The notes under the pieces are model-generated. The model saw only the letters and a program-made list of their open reading frames with translations. It did not search any database and had not been told where the DNA came from. This document shows, piece by piece, positions 1-8,956 of a DNA stretch of 64,000 nt. Every line of letters starts with the position of its first letter. Within the stretch, counting starts at the first letter, position 1. Source of the DNA: JAYVJM01 sp043769275 (lineage in GTDB: Bacteria; Pseudomonadota; Gammaproteobacteria; Pseudomonadales; UBA7239). The stretch is from assembly GCA_043769275.1 (NCBI GenBank), contig JAYVJM010000079.1, forward strand, positions 47,731 through 111,730, read 5' to 3'. Position numbers and translations under genes: made by a program.

Positions 1-209
1 AATGTCAGTATCTTTTTAATGGTGGCCGCGCCTGCCAGCGCGCTTTCGATACCCGCAGCTTTGGCGATTTGCGCGCTGATCGTCGTAACATTTTCAGTTT
101 CATCATGTGCCTTTTCTTCAGCGGCTATGGCTGAAATGTGAAACACAAAAACGCTGATCAACAGCAGCCAAATGCAAGCGCTGCGCTTCCCATAAGGGAT
201 GTTAGGCAT
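1..209 (-). CDS. RND efflux periplasmic adaptor, CzcB-like (N-terminal part only)
   Basis: The first about 69 residues are visible; the rest lies beyond the left edge. The reading starts at ATG 209 with MPNIPYGKRSAC, followed by a hydrophobic signal segment (WLLLISVFVFHISAIAAEE). It continues into an acidic/His stretch and a segment ending SAQIAKAAGIES, the pattern that opens the membrane-fusion proteins of heavy-metal RND pumps. The TolC-like gene immediately upstream on the same strand supports a CzcCBA-type operon. The metal cannot be read from this fragment. Identification rests on the short N-terminus plus context. Confidence 0.7.
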   Translation of the reverse strand, partial: MPNIPYGKRSACIWLLLISVFVFHISAIAAEEKAHDETENVTTISAQIAKAAGIESALAGAATIKKILT

Positions 210-237
210 ACGCAAAAAACCAAAACCAGCCTGGACT

Positions 238-286
238 GAGCCTGTCGAAGCCTTAGATAGTCCTTCGACAGGCTCAGGACGAACGG
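238..286. repeat. Dispersed intergenic repeat, copy 1
   Basis: GAGCCTGTCGAAG is followed after 11 nt by CCTTCGACAGGCTCAGGA and CGAACGG. The two parts face each other as an imperfect inverted repeat. It sits between the TolC-like and CzcB-like genes. The same family recurs at 1835, 15762, 20580, 21387, 31401, 42922 and 54507. Confidence 0.8.
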
Positions 287-336
287 GGTCTTGCGTCACA
301 TCAGTTACATCATTTCTATTAATGTTTGTCATGGGA

Positions 337-1623
337 TTATTTCTCCGCCAATGTGGTGTGCGTCATGGGCTGCCCCGTCAGGCGTTCCAGCTCCAGCATC
401 ACGAAATGAAAACGGCTGGCCGCTTCGATGCTGTCACGCTCAATGGCTTGCCGCTCGTTTTGGGCGGCGATCAATTCCAGCGCCGAATAGCGCCCTGTGC
501 TGTAGCCATTTTGCATCTCTCGCAAGCGGCTTTCTGCCAACGGCAAGGCCGTGTTTTTGAGCAACAAGGCTTCGCGTTGACTGGATTGTGCTTGTGCGTA
601 AAAAGTATGTAACAGCAGATTGATATCGATCTGTCCTAAGTGCTCCTCCGCCTGACCGCGCTCCATCTCCGCCCGCGCTTGTGCAATGCCGCCTTGGTTG
701 CGGTTGTTAATCTGCAAAGGCATGGAGAAATTAAACACCAAGGCGTTATCGCCGCTTTCCTGCAAGCGCCGCACGCCCAAACCTACATTGATGTCGGGCG
801 TGGCACCGGACTCCGCCAAGCGCAACTGCGCCTCACGCAAACGTGCACGGCTAAGATATTGCGCAACCTGTGGTGATGCCTGCACACGCGCTTGCAACAT
901 CGACAAGGCAGGCAATGCAGGGAAGGCAAATAGCACGTTTCGCACATTGCTAAAATCTGCACGCACGGCACCCCAACTAGAAGCCAGACGCAAACAGCTC
1001 ACATCAACCTCGCTGCTGGCGCGTTGGACGTCCAGTTGCGCACGCATAACCGCAATCCTCAATCCATCGACCTCCGCCATCGAGACAGCGCCTGCCTGCT
1101 TGCGCCGTTGGGCACCGGCCAGTGCTTTTTCCGTACTGTGAACTTGCGTTTGCGTCCATGTTTGCAAGGCTTGCCTGTGCGCCGTTTCGATATAACGCCG
1201 CGTCGTTTCGGCCAACACCTCGAGGCGTGCGAGCGCGTAGGCTTGCTCCGTGCTGTCGGTAGCGCGATGCGCCGCGTTCAAGCGCAACTGCCGTTTATTA
1301 CCCAGCTCCACCGTTTGGCTTAACGACAAGGTGTATTCCGCACTGCGCGTGCCGCGTAGATCGCCAGAACCCGCCACGTTTTCTACTTCCAACGCCAGCT
1401 CTGGGTTCGGACGCAAGCCAGCTTGCAGCACCCGCGCTTCAGCGGCACGTTGCTCAAAAGGGTAAATCGCCAATTGGGGACTGCTTTGCAGCGTGTACTG
1501 CAAGGCTTTCTCTAACGTCAGGCTGGCAGGCTCCGCCGAGAGATGCAGCGCAATACCCCCAACACAGAAAAAAGCGGCTGTGCGCAATGCGCATACAGCA
1601 AGAACACGCGAGAGTACGCCCAT
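337..1623 (-). CDS. TolC-family outer-membrane efflux protein (CzcC-like)
   Basis: This 428-residue protein has a signal peptide (about residues 1-30) and two outer-membrane-efflux repeats rich in long amphipathic helices. Typical elements are ALQYTLQSSPQLA near residue 40, GLRPNPELALEVENVAGSG near 75 and SLSQTVELGNKRQLR near 105. The NPELALEVEN/ELGNKR pattern is characteristic of the CzcC/CusC branch, which forms the outer-membrane exit duct of metal RND pumps. ATG 1623 has AAGAGG nine bases upstream. The adaptor gene follows on the same strand after 127 bp that contains a dispersed repeat. The pump gene is not in the window, so the metal is unknown. Confidence 0.88.
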   Translation of the reverse strand: MGVLSRVLAVCALRTAAFFCVGGIALHLSAEPASLTLEKALQYTLQSSPQLAIYPFEQRAAEARVLQAGLRPNPELALEVENVAGSGDLRGTRSAEYTLSLSQTVELGNKRQLRLNAAHRATDSTEQAYALARLEVLAETTRRYIETAHRQALQTWTQTQVHSTEKALAGAQRRKQAGAVSMAEVDGLRIAVMRAQLDVQRASSEVDVSCLRLASSWGAVRADFSNVRNVLFAFPALPALSMLQARVQASPQVAQYLSRARLREAQLRLAESGATPDINVGLGVRRLQESGDNALVFNFSMPLQINNRNQGGIAQARAEMERGQAEEHLGQIDINLLLHTFYAQAQSSQREALLLKNTALPLAESRLREMQNGYSTGRYSALELIAAQNERQAIERDSIEAASRFHFVMLELERLTGQPMTHTTLAEK

Positions 1624-2024
1624 ATGCTAAGACCTCTTAATCAATCAGAATAAGCCGAGCAATTTTTCGGCAGATGCACGTAAAATAAGGGCTTGAGTCA
1701 AATAGATAGGCGAAAAGCAAGGAAAGCATTAACGGTGGTGGCTCTGCGCCCGCACAAAGACAGGCGCGCATAGTAACAAGTGTTGGTTTTATTAGAAGGC
1801 GTTAGGCATTGGCTAAGAATAACGTTCCGATTTACCGTTCGCGCCCGAGCTTGTCGAAGAGCGGCTCAAGGCGAACGGAAAGTGATACCTAGCCAAATCT
1901 TTAAAGCGGTTGCTTCTGTTTGCGGCTTCAGCTATGCCTAGCGGCTCGATAAGCGCACCAAGAATAGCTGCATGGTTGTTCTGTGATGTTGTGGCAAGAA
2001 GATGATGCCATCACTAAACGACGA
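1624..2024. other. 401-bp non-coding gap
   Basis: No convincing gene is seen. It contains the promoter-proximal region of the TolC-like gene, one dispersed repeat (1835-1878) and the 3' flank of the phospholipase gene. The AATAACGTTCCGA just before the repeat resembles the flank of the copy at 20580, so the repeated unit is longer than its palindromic core. Confidence 0.6.
1835..1878. repeat. Dispersed intergenic repeat, copy 2
   Basis: CCGTTCGCGCCCGAGCTTG then TCGAAGA, followed by GCTCAAGGCGAACGG. It forms an imperfect palindrome of the same family as the copies at 238 and 20580. Confidence 0.75.
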
Positions 2025-3494
2025 TTATGGTTCCCATTTCTGATTAGCGCCGCCGTTGCAGGTCCAAGTCACCACATCGGCACCGTTGTTCGTGTTGCCT
2101 CCGCTGATGTCTAAGCATTTGCCATTTAATTTGCTTCTAATGGCTAAACCGTCAAAGTACCACTGTTGATTGATTGCGCCGTTACAAGTCCACATGATGA
2201 CTTTACCGCCATCGCCAGCAAAGGAACCGCTGATATCCAAACACAGATTGTTTAGCTTTGACTTGATTTCCGCGCCGCTGGAATACCATTGCTGGTTTGC
2301 AGAGCCAGCCCCGCCGCAACTCCACATTTGCACAACAGTACCCGGGCTTGCGTTTACCCCGCGAACGTCTAGGCATTTGCCATTTAATTGCGACGTAATC
2401 GGCGAGTTGATAGGCACCAGTCTGTTGACGGCAATCACCGCGTTAATCAAAGAAGCCCCGGGGAAATCCGCCACAATAATGCCCACATTTTTATAGCGCA
2501 TCGTGGGTATTGCGTTGGTAACTTGCAAAAGCGCGGCCGTTAATGTGTTGATGCCCTCAAAGGCTATCGTGCAGATACCAATAAAGCAGTTAACACGTGG
2601 AAAATCAGGATAGGAGTCTTTCCATCCCGGCGTGGTGCGGCCGGTTGAAAGACGAGCAGCGCCTGTCGCTGGCGAACTGTGCCCACTGGCAACAAAATAG
2701 GGGAATGAGCCTGTAGAGCCGCTTAAATAGTTAAGGTAAATACGGCCGTCGGTGGCAGTGGCAGCACGCTGTATATGCGCCTTCACCTTCTCCCATTTAT
2801 TGTAGAGATCCCAGTTGCTGGTTAGGGCGTAATAGTCTTGCTTGTCCAGCTGATGATAGGACGTGCCGACATCCCCCGTTGGCCCGTCAGAAAACACCAC
2901 GATTTTGCCCCTGACATCACCCAGCTTTGGGTTTTCTTCTCCACCAGACCAAAAATAGGCACTGTATTGTTTGTAATAAGCCAAGAAAGCGGTCTGGAAT
3001 ACGTTCGGCGATGGATCGTTGTTGGTTTCATTTTTAACACGCATGAAAACTACTTCGGTCGGGTGCTGCTTCAAAAAAACCGTCACCTCATTCAGCACGC
3101 TATCAAACTTAGCCTGCTGGCTCACAATGCCATGATAAAGCTGAAGCTGGTTATTGCCGACAGATTTAAGGCGGATATCCAGAAAGCGAATGCCGGACAC
3201 CAACTGCTTCGTAATCGACATACTCTGCGTTTGTGTGCTATCGCCACCGTAAAATGCGCCAGAGTCGTGTGTGCCAGGAATGGATATCTGGTTGACTTTA
3301 TAACTGCCGGGGATATCACGCATCCAGTCTGCATTGGAGGCAACATTTGCACTGTCATGAGAATAGGCGCCATCATTGTGCGCCATAGACACGCACGGTG
3401 TTGCAACCAAAAAACAGAATAACGCCAGTGATACGCCAAGCCGCTGCGCCCTATCAACGCCCGCACGGCTGTTTTTTCTCCTGAACCTCACCAT
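2025..3494 (-). CDS. Secreted phosphatidylinositol-specific phospholipase C with ricin-type lectin domain
   Basis: 489 residues from ATG 3494, chosen because GGAGG lies seven bases upstream. An in-frame TTG at 3509 would add five residues. A signal peptide (about 1-38, ending CVSMA) is followed by a PI-PLC X domain. The motif SIPGTHDSGAF gives catalytic His76, FLDIRLK follows, and LYHGIVSQQ gives the second catalytic His121. Family members cleave phosphatidylinositol or its glycan anchors. Residues of about 360-489 form a ricin-B beta-trefoil with three QxW repeats (NQQWYSS, NQQWYFD, NQKWEP), predicted to bind sugars. The gene stands alone. Secretion plus a lectin tail suggests action on a eukaryotic surface, but that is inference. 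Confidence 0.9.
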   Translation of the reverse strand: MVRFRRKNSRAGVDRAQRLGVSLALFCFLVATPCVSMAHNDGAYSHDSANVASNADWMRDIPGSYKVNQISIPGTHDSGAFYGGDSTQTQSMSITKQLVSGIRFLDIRLKSVGNNQLQLYHGIVSQQAKFDSVLNEVTVFLKQHPTEVVFMRVKNETNNDPSPNVFQTAFLAYYKQYSAYFWSGGEENPKLGDVRGKIVVFSDGPTGDVGTSYHQLDKQDYYALTSNWDLYNKWEKVKAHIQRAATATDGRIYLNYLSGSTGSFPYFVASGHSSPATGAARLSTGRTTPGWKDSYPDFPRVNCFIGICTIAFEGINTLTAALLQVTNAIPTMRYKNVGIIVADFPGASLINAVIAVNRLVPINSPITSQLNGKCLDVRGVNASPGTVVQMWSCGGAGSANQQWYSSGAEIKSKLNNLCLDISGSFAGDGGKVIMWTCNGAINQQWYFDGLAIRSKLNGKCLDISGGNTNNGADVVTWTCNGGANQKWEP

Positions 3495-3732
3495 ACCCCA
3501 CCCTCCCAATTTATGGATTTATGCCCAATACACAGCAGCAGCCGACCACACGGCAGATAGCCTTTCTGGTTTTCAGCCAACACCGCTACTGCATAGAGTG
3601 TAGATGAGATTTTTGGTTTATTTAGCACACAGTGCTGTGCCGCCACGCACTAGCGTGACAATTTGCCACATCGTTTTTTTTGCCCCCGCTTTCTACAATC
3701 ATCGCCGTCTTTCATAGAGTCGTTGGGGGCTT

Positions 3733-5817
3733 ATGCGCACCATTTTATTTTCTTATCTACTATTCGCCGCTGTTATTTCATTTTTATCCAGTTTTGCGCT
3801 GGCCTCGCCCCCCCCCCAAAGTCTGCCAGAAACCGTGGTGACCGCCGCCAGAACGGCGCAGCCTTTAACCGTGGTGCTGGATGCCAAAACCCCGCACCAA
3901 CCCTTGCCTGCGCAGGATGGTGCAGACTATTTAAAGGCAATTCCGGGCTTTTCTGTGGTGCGCAAAGGCGGCTCGGGCGGCGACCCTGTTTTTCGCGGCA
4001 TGGCCGGCTCGCGCCTGAATATATTGCAAGATGGCGAAACCCTGCTGGGCGGTTGCGGCGGACGTATGGATCCACCAACAGCCTATATATACCCACAAAG
4101 CTACGACACCGTCACGCTCATAAAAGGGCCGCAAACAGTGCTGTACGGGGCGGGCAACGCGGCCGGCGTTGTGCTGTTTGAGCGTGAACGTGAACGCCTG
4201 AACGACAAGGAAGCAAAAGCCTACGCCAGTGCCTTGGGCGGCGACTTTGGCCGTCACGAAGAGGTATTGGATGCGCGCGGAGGCGTACCCGAGGCGTATC
4301 TACGCGGCGCAGTTACCAACGCACACCAAGGCGACTACCGCGATGGCGATGGCCAAAAAATCCATTCGCGCTACTCACGCGCCAGTGCGAATGGTGCCGT
4401 GGGTTTCACGCCTACTGAAAACAGCTTGCTTGAAGTGGCTGGTGCGCATAGCGATGGCGAGGCAGCCTATGCCGATCGCGGCATGGACGGCGCGCAGTTC
4501 ACGCGCGACAACCTTGGCCTACGGCTACAACAAGACAACTTAAGCGAGCACTGGAAAAAACTGGAGCTGCACAGTTACTACAATAATATCGACCACGTTA
4601 TGGACAACTACAGCCTGCGTCCCTTAAACGGCGCAACACCAAAAGCCTCCAATCCTTCACGTAAAGTGGTGGGCGGGCGTATCGCCGCGACGCTGGCGCT
4701 GACGGAACGCACGCAGACCGTCATAGGGCTTGATACCCTGCGCGATCAGCACAGCAAACGCATAACGCTGAATCAAAGTTTATTGCCCTATCAAGACGTG
4801 CCGCGCACGGAGGATGCTCGCTTTGAACAGACAGGCGTTTTTGGCGAGGTCACGCACCACTACAACACACAGCAACGGCTAATTAGCGGCTTGCGACAAG
4901 ATCACTGGTGGGCGGAAGACCAGCGCAGCAAGATCAATATGCAAGCGAACCCCACCGCCGACCACGAACGCACAGCCCGCCTTAACAGCGGCTTTATGCG
5001 TTACGAACACGATGTAGCATCACTTGGCGGCACGCTGTATGCCGGCTTAGGCCACAGCGAACGCTTTCCTGATTACTGGGAATTGATAGCCAAAGAAAGT
5101 GCGCACAGCACCAGTGCTTTTGATGCCAAACCTGAAAAAACGACACAACTAGATACCGGCTACCTGTTTCACAGCGGCCAACTGAGCGGCGGTCTTTCGG
5201 CGTTTTACAACGAGATAAACGATTTTTTGCTGATTGAATCTGATTTTGCCAAACCCACCACCGGCCTACAGCGCTTTACGAAACCTTGCGGCTGCACAAT
5301 GATAAAAACCGTAAAAGGGATACGCACGACCAGCATCACGCGCAATGTGGATGCCCACACATGGGGTGGCGAAGCGGGCATTGGCTACGCCCTAAACCCC
5401 GTCTGGCGCACGGATGCGACACTGGCTTATGTACACGGCCAAAACAACACAGACAACCACCCATTGGCACAAATGCCCCCACTGGAAAGCCGCTTTAGCC
5501 TGATGTATGACGATGGAACATGGTCTTACGGCGGCCTGCTGCGCATGGTGGCAAAGCAGACGCGCGTGAGCCTTCACCAAGGCACCATTGCCGGACAAGA
5601 TATTGACGAATCTAGCGGTTTTAGTGTGTTTTCGCTTAACGCTAGCTGGCGCGCAAACGCTCACGTACAGCTCACAGCGGGCATCGACAACCTGCTAGAC
5701 AAAAACTACGCCGAACACCTCAGCCGTGCCGATGCAACGATGACAGGTTACGATCAAATTCGGCAGGTCAATGAACCAGGGCAAACCGTGTGGGCGCAGG
5801 TACAGGGCTTTTTTTAG
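3733..5817 (+). CDS. oprC: TonB-dependent copper receptor (OprC/NosA type)
   Basis: This 694-residue outer-membrane receptor has a signal peptide of about 24 residues ending FALA. The plug domain carries PETVVTAARTAQP, FRGMAGSRLNILQDGE and GGCGGRMDPPTAYIYP. The CGGRMDPPTAYI segment is diagnostic of the OprC/NosA copper-receptor family. A beta-barrel follows and ends with a terminal Phe (WAQVQGFF). ATG 3733 has a GGGGG tract about five bases upstream. A run of ten C at 3808-3817 encodes Pro-Pro-Pro just after the predicted cleavage site; any change not divisible by three would truncate the protein. The metal-efflux genes at the left edge fit a metal-handling neighbourhood. Copper is assigned from the family. 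Confidence 0.92.
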   Translation: MRTILFSYLLFAAVISFLSSFALASPPPQSLPETVVTAARTAQPLTVVLDAKTPHQPLPAQDGADYLKAIPGFSVVRKGGSGGDPVFRGMAGSRLNILQDGETLLGGCGGRMDPPTAYIYPQSYDTVTLIKGPQTVLYGAGNAAGVVLFERERERLNDKEAKAYASALGGDFGRHEEVLDARGGVPEAYLRGAVTNAHQGDYRDGDGQKIHSRYSRASANGAVGFTPTENSLLEVAGAHSDGEAAYADRGMDGAQFTRDNLGLRLQQDNLSEHWKKLELHSYYNNIDHVMDNYSLRPLNGATPKASNPSRKVVGGRIAATLALTERTQTVIGLDTLRDQHSKRITLNQSLLPYQDVPRTEDARFEQTGVFGEVTHHYNTQQRLISGLRQDHWWAEDQRSKINMQANPTADHERTARLNSGFMRYEHDVASLGGTLYAGLGHSERFPDYWELIAKESAHSTSAFDAKPEKTTQLDTGYLFHSGQLSGGLSAFYNEINDFLLIESDFAKPTTGLQRFTKPCGCTMIKTVKGIRTTSITRNVDAHTWGGEAGIGYALNPVWRTDATLAYVHGQNNTDNHPLAQMPPLESRFSLMYDDGTWSYGGLLRMVAKQTRVSLHQGTIAGQDIDESSGFSVFSLNASWRANAHVQLTAGIDNLLDKNYAEHLSRADATMTGYDQIRQVNEPGQTVWAQVQGFF
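3808..3817. repeat. C10 homopolymer tract inside the copper-receptor gene
   Basis: Ten consecutive C bases begin 75 bp into the coding region. At length ten the frame is open. Tracts of this kind in outer-membrane receptor genes of other bacteria switch expression by slipped-strand mispairing. Switching here is not shown. Confidence 0.7.
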
Positions 5818-5858
5818 CAGCGATTTGACACATTGAAAACACCATCTTGAACAGGCGA

Positions 5859-6851
5859 TTAGGGCGCGCGTGCCGTCAAAATAGCGCGCTTAGGCGCGGG
5901 ATACCCTTCAACCGTTTTGCTGGCATCGGCAGGGTCGAGAAAGTCCAGCAGTGATTGAAAACGCATCCAGTCGGTGCTGCGCTGCTCCTCGACTGTCGTG
6001 GTTTCCACATTCACCACACGCACATCGCGGAAACGGTTTTTGTGCAGCCAGCACTTTACGGCCTCAACGCTGGGAATAAACCACACATTGCCCATACGGG
6101 CGTAACGATCTTTCGGCACCAGCGCGGTGTTCGCGCAACCCTCCACGACGAGCGTTTCAAGCACCAACTGGCCGCCTGGCTTAAGCAGTTGGCGCAACGC
6201 TAAAAGGTGATCCATCGGTGAACGGCGGTGATACAGCACGCCCATTGAAAACACCGTATCGAACGCTTGCAAATGGGGCGGCATGTCTTCAATGCCCAGC
6301 GGCAGCACGAAAAGTTTTGCGCTGCGAATGTAATGTTGCAGCGCAGCGTACTGCACCACAAACAACGGCGAAGGGTCGATGCCGACCACTAACTCTGCGC
6401 CCGCCCCCACCATACGCCAGCCGTGATACCCGCTGCCGCAGCCTATATCCAATACGGTTTTCCCAGTGAGATCGTCAATAAACGGCGCGAGGCGCTGCCA
6501 TTTCCAGTCAGAGCGCCATTCGGTGTCAATCACAGTGCTGAACAAATCAAAAGGCCCTTTGCGCCACGGATGCAAACCGCGCAGCGCGTTTTCAAGCGTC
6601 ACCTGTGTTGTCATCTCAAGCGGCTTTTGTGCACGCAAGGTGATGCAGTCGGCATCCAAAACAATGCGGCTAGGCTCGAGCGTCGGCAATTGCTGCAAGC
6701 AGTCGAGCCAGCGCGGCAAATCGCCCCAACGCTCGGCATTAAAGTTGTTGGCGACAGTGTTATTTAATGAGGCCACCCACGGCGCGAGAGGTGTATTTTG
6801 CAGGCGCGCCAACAGAGGCGCGTAAGTGCTTTGAATAAAAGATGCAATCAC
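5859..6851 (-). CDS. cmoB: tRNA U34 carboxymethyltransferase CmoB
   Basis: This 330-residue SAM-dependent enzyme uses carboxy-SAM to turn 5-hydroxyuridine at tRNA position 34 into 5-oxyacetyluridine, which widens wobble decoding. The C-terminal half is a Rossmann methyltransferase with VLDIGCGSGYHGWRM around residue 130. WRKGPFDLF, MGVLYHRRSPMDHL and LVLETLVVEG are typical of CmoB. The GTG start at 6851 overlaps the cmoA stop by four bases (GTGA), so the two are translationally coupled and probably made together. Length matches the family. Confidence 0.95.
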   Translation of the reverse strand: MIASFIQSTYAPLLARLQNTPLAPWVASLNNTVANNFNAERWGDLPRWLDCLQQLPTLEPSRIVLDADCITLRAQKPLEMTTQVTLENALRGLHPWRKGPFDLFSTVIDTEWRSDWKWQRLAPFIDDLTGKTVLDIGCGSGYHGWRMVGAGAELVVGIDPSPLFVVQYAALQHYIRSAKLFVLPLGIEDMPPHLQAFDTVFSMGVLYHRRSPMDHLLALRQLLKPGGQLVLETLVVEGCANTALVPKDRYARMGNVWFIPSVEAVKCWLHKNRFRDVRVVNVETTTVEEQRSTDWMRFQSLLDFLDPADASKTVEGYPAPKRAILTARAP

Positions 6852-7567
6852 TTAATGGCGACCAAAGAAACAAAACTAAAACACTGAAACCAAACACCAA
6901 AATGGCTGAATCCCGCTTTTTTTAGGCGCTCTTGATGGGTTTTTAGGTTTTCTGGCAGCAGAACGTTTTCCAGCGCGGTGCGCTTCTGCGCCACTTCCAA
7001 TGCTGAATAGCCGTTGGATTTTTTGAAGTCGTGGTACAAATCTGTATTGAGCTGCTGCATCAGCGGATTATCAAAGGCAATTTTCTCCGACAAAACCAGC
7101 ACGCCATTTGGCAATAAACCCGCATAAATACGCTGAATAACCGCATCACGTTCCGCCAGCGGCACAAATTGCAGCGTGAAATTCAGCACAACCACCGAAG
7201 CGTTTTCGATGGCCACATCTTGCAGGTCAGCGCACAACAGTTGCGGCGCTGTCGTCGCGACATGCGCCAATGCTGCTTTGCATCGCGTCAGCATGGCGGG
7301 CGAATTATCGACGGCGATAAATTCAACATCGCGACCAGACAACTGCGCTACCATAGCCAACGTAGATGCCCCAAGCGAACAGCCCAAGTCGTAACAGCGA
7401 CTGCGATCCTGCGCGTGGCGCGCAGCCAAAAGCCCCGTCATAGCAATGATCGTGCTGTAACCTGGCACCGAACGCTGAATCATATCGGGGAAAACAGCAG
7501 CTACCGCATCATCAAATGCAAAGGGCGCAATAGCATCAAGTTCGGCAGAGTAAATAGCGTCGTGCAT
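6848..7567 (-). CDS. cmoA: Carboxy-S-adenosyl-L-methionine synthase CmoA
   Basis: This 239-residue enzyme makes carboxy-SAM from SAM and prephenate, the substrate of CmoB encoded next. Visible motifs are DMIQRSVPGYSTII (about 29-42), YDLGCSLGASTLAM (SAM loop), VVLNFTLQFVPL and LSEKIAF. ATG 7567 gives the expected N-terminus but lacks a clear ribosome-binding site. The stop overlaps the GTG of cmoB. The zinc-ribbon gene ends only eight bases upstream, so all three may share a transcript. Confidence 0.95.
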   Translation of the reverse strand: MHDAIYSAELDAIAPFAFDDAVAAVFPDMIQRSVPGYSTIIAMTGLLAARHAQDRSRCYDLGCSLGASTLAMVAQLSGRDVEFIAVDNSPAMLTRCKAALAHVATTAPQLLCADLQDVAIENASVVVLNFTLQFVPLAERDAVIQRIYAGLLPNGVLVLSEKIAFDNPLMQQLNTDLYHDFKKSNGYSALEVAQKRTALENVLLPENLKTHQERLKKAGFSHFGVWFQCFSFVSLVAIK

Positions 7568-7575
7568 AGAGAAAA

Positions 7576-8781
7576 CTAGGGGGCTGAAGGGGGCGTTTGA
7601 GCGACTTGCAAGCTCCAGTTCACAGCGGCTTCATCCGGCTTTACGAGGTCAAAGGCGATATGAACGGGCTGTCCGACGGGCATCATCGTTTTCCCTGCCC
7701 ACTGACTGCCGAGGTATTCCTTCGGCTCAAAACGACGACTGGCAACCGGCTGTTGCGCTAAGTTTTGGAAATACATATCCAGTTTTGGGAAAGGCTGTGG
7801 CTGTTCGGCCTCATTCAACAAAACAGCCTCCACTGCCAGCGCATCTGTACTGGGATCGGGGCGCACCAGTAACTGGGAAATTTTGATGGTGCGCCAACTT
7901 TCCTCCAATGGCAGGGAACAGCCTAGCGTGCGACATAGCGACTGCAACCACGGGCGCGTTTCTTCCTGTTTCACCAGTTGATCGAAGTGAAAAAACACGT
8001 ACTGAGCCAAGGCTAACGCGAGCAATAGCGCAGCCAGCAACGTCCACAACACCTGCATTTTCCACTGCGACGGCGTGGGCGCGACAGCCATCTCAACCGG
8101 CGCAGGATCAATATGAGCAATCATGGTGGCGCGCCGCGCGCTAAGTGGCGGTTCAGCAGCCAAGGTGTCGTCAAATACAGGGTAATCAGGCGTGTTGGCG
8201 GCGGCTCTCTGGCCGGCAGATTGATCTTGCCGATACGTGTTTTGCTTGCCGATTTTCCCGCTTATATCCACACACGGCAGCGCCTCTACTTCCTCTATTT
8301 CAACACTTGTTTCGGCCACGCTTTCTGCATCTATTGCCGCTTCTGTTTCGGCCTGTGTTGCAAATCCGCTGATCAGTTCACGCGCCCATGATTCGTTTAC
8401 GACAATAGAACTCGATGCCGTTTCGGTGCCGCTTGTCGCCGTGTCATCGGCAGGCGCTCTACGGTAATCCCGCTCCTCAAAAAGAGGCTGCCTTGTCACG
8501 GCAGGCTCAGCCACCACCGCGTCCGCAGTCTGCATTTGACGATCTAGGTTCGCCTGATCAAAAGGAAATCGCATTTCGTTAACCGGTACGGTCGCGCTTT
8601 GAGCGGGTGCGGCAGGCACTTCAAGGTCGGCGAAGTTGGTGGCCACCACCCAGTGCTGGCGCGCTTGGAAAACATGCAGGCAAGCCCCACAGCGCACCGC
8701 GCCATTGGCTATCGCCAGTTGAGCGTCAGTAATTTTAAAAGCGGTCTGGCACTGCGGACAGCGTGTCACCATTTTGCTCAT
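7576..8781 (-). CDS. Zinc-ribbon membrane protein, MJ0042/DUF3426 family
   Basis: 401 residues from ATG 8781, supported by AGGA seven bases upstream. An upstream in-frame extension lacks family similarity. The N-terminus carries a zinc ribbon (TRCPQCQTAFKITD...RCGACLHVF) with two CxxC pairs. A long acidic low-complexity linker follows. One transmembrane helix lies near residue 250 (LWTLLAALLLALALAQYVFF), before a C-terminal DUF3426 domain with RTLGCSLPL. The family is widespread in Proteobacteria with unknown function; it often lies next to prmA or dus, unlike here. The architecture suggests a cytoplasmic zinc ribbon and a periplasmic C-terminal domain. Confidence 0.85.
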   Translation of the reverse strand: MSKMVTRCPQCQTAFKITDAQLAIANGAVRCGACLHVFQARQHWVVATNFADLEVPAAPAQSATVPVNEMRFPFDQANLDRQMQTADAVVAEPAVTRQPLFEERDYRRAPADDTATSGTETASSSIVVNESWARELISGFATQAETEAAIDAESVAETSVEIEEVEALPCVDISGKIGKQNTYRQDQSAGQRAAANTPDYPVFDDTLAAEPPLSARRATMIAHIDPAPVEMAVAPTPSQWKMQVLWTLLAALLLALALAQYVFFHFDQLVKQEETRPWLQSLCRTLGCSLPLEESWRTIKISQLLVRPDPSTDALAVEAVLLNEAEQPQPFPKLDMYFQNLAQQPVASRRFEPKEYLGSQWAGKTMMPVGQPVHIAFDLVKPDEAAVNWSLQVAQTPPSAP

Positions 8782-8956
8782 TGCCGATTCCTGTTGGGTG
8801 TGCCACTTGATGGGGCATTTAGTGTAATGCAGGCTGCGTATTGTCACATCCTCAATTTGTGCGCAAAGTCGCGAAGTGATGCCTAGCCGCTGCGCCTGCT
8901 TTTATGCACAATGCCGAAGCATCAAAAACTACCCTATAAAAAATAAGGAGATCGCC

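Noticed and set aside
7169..7579. Plus-strand frame of 136 codons
   Set aside because: It is antisense to cmoA, whose motifs are complete. No independent support.
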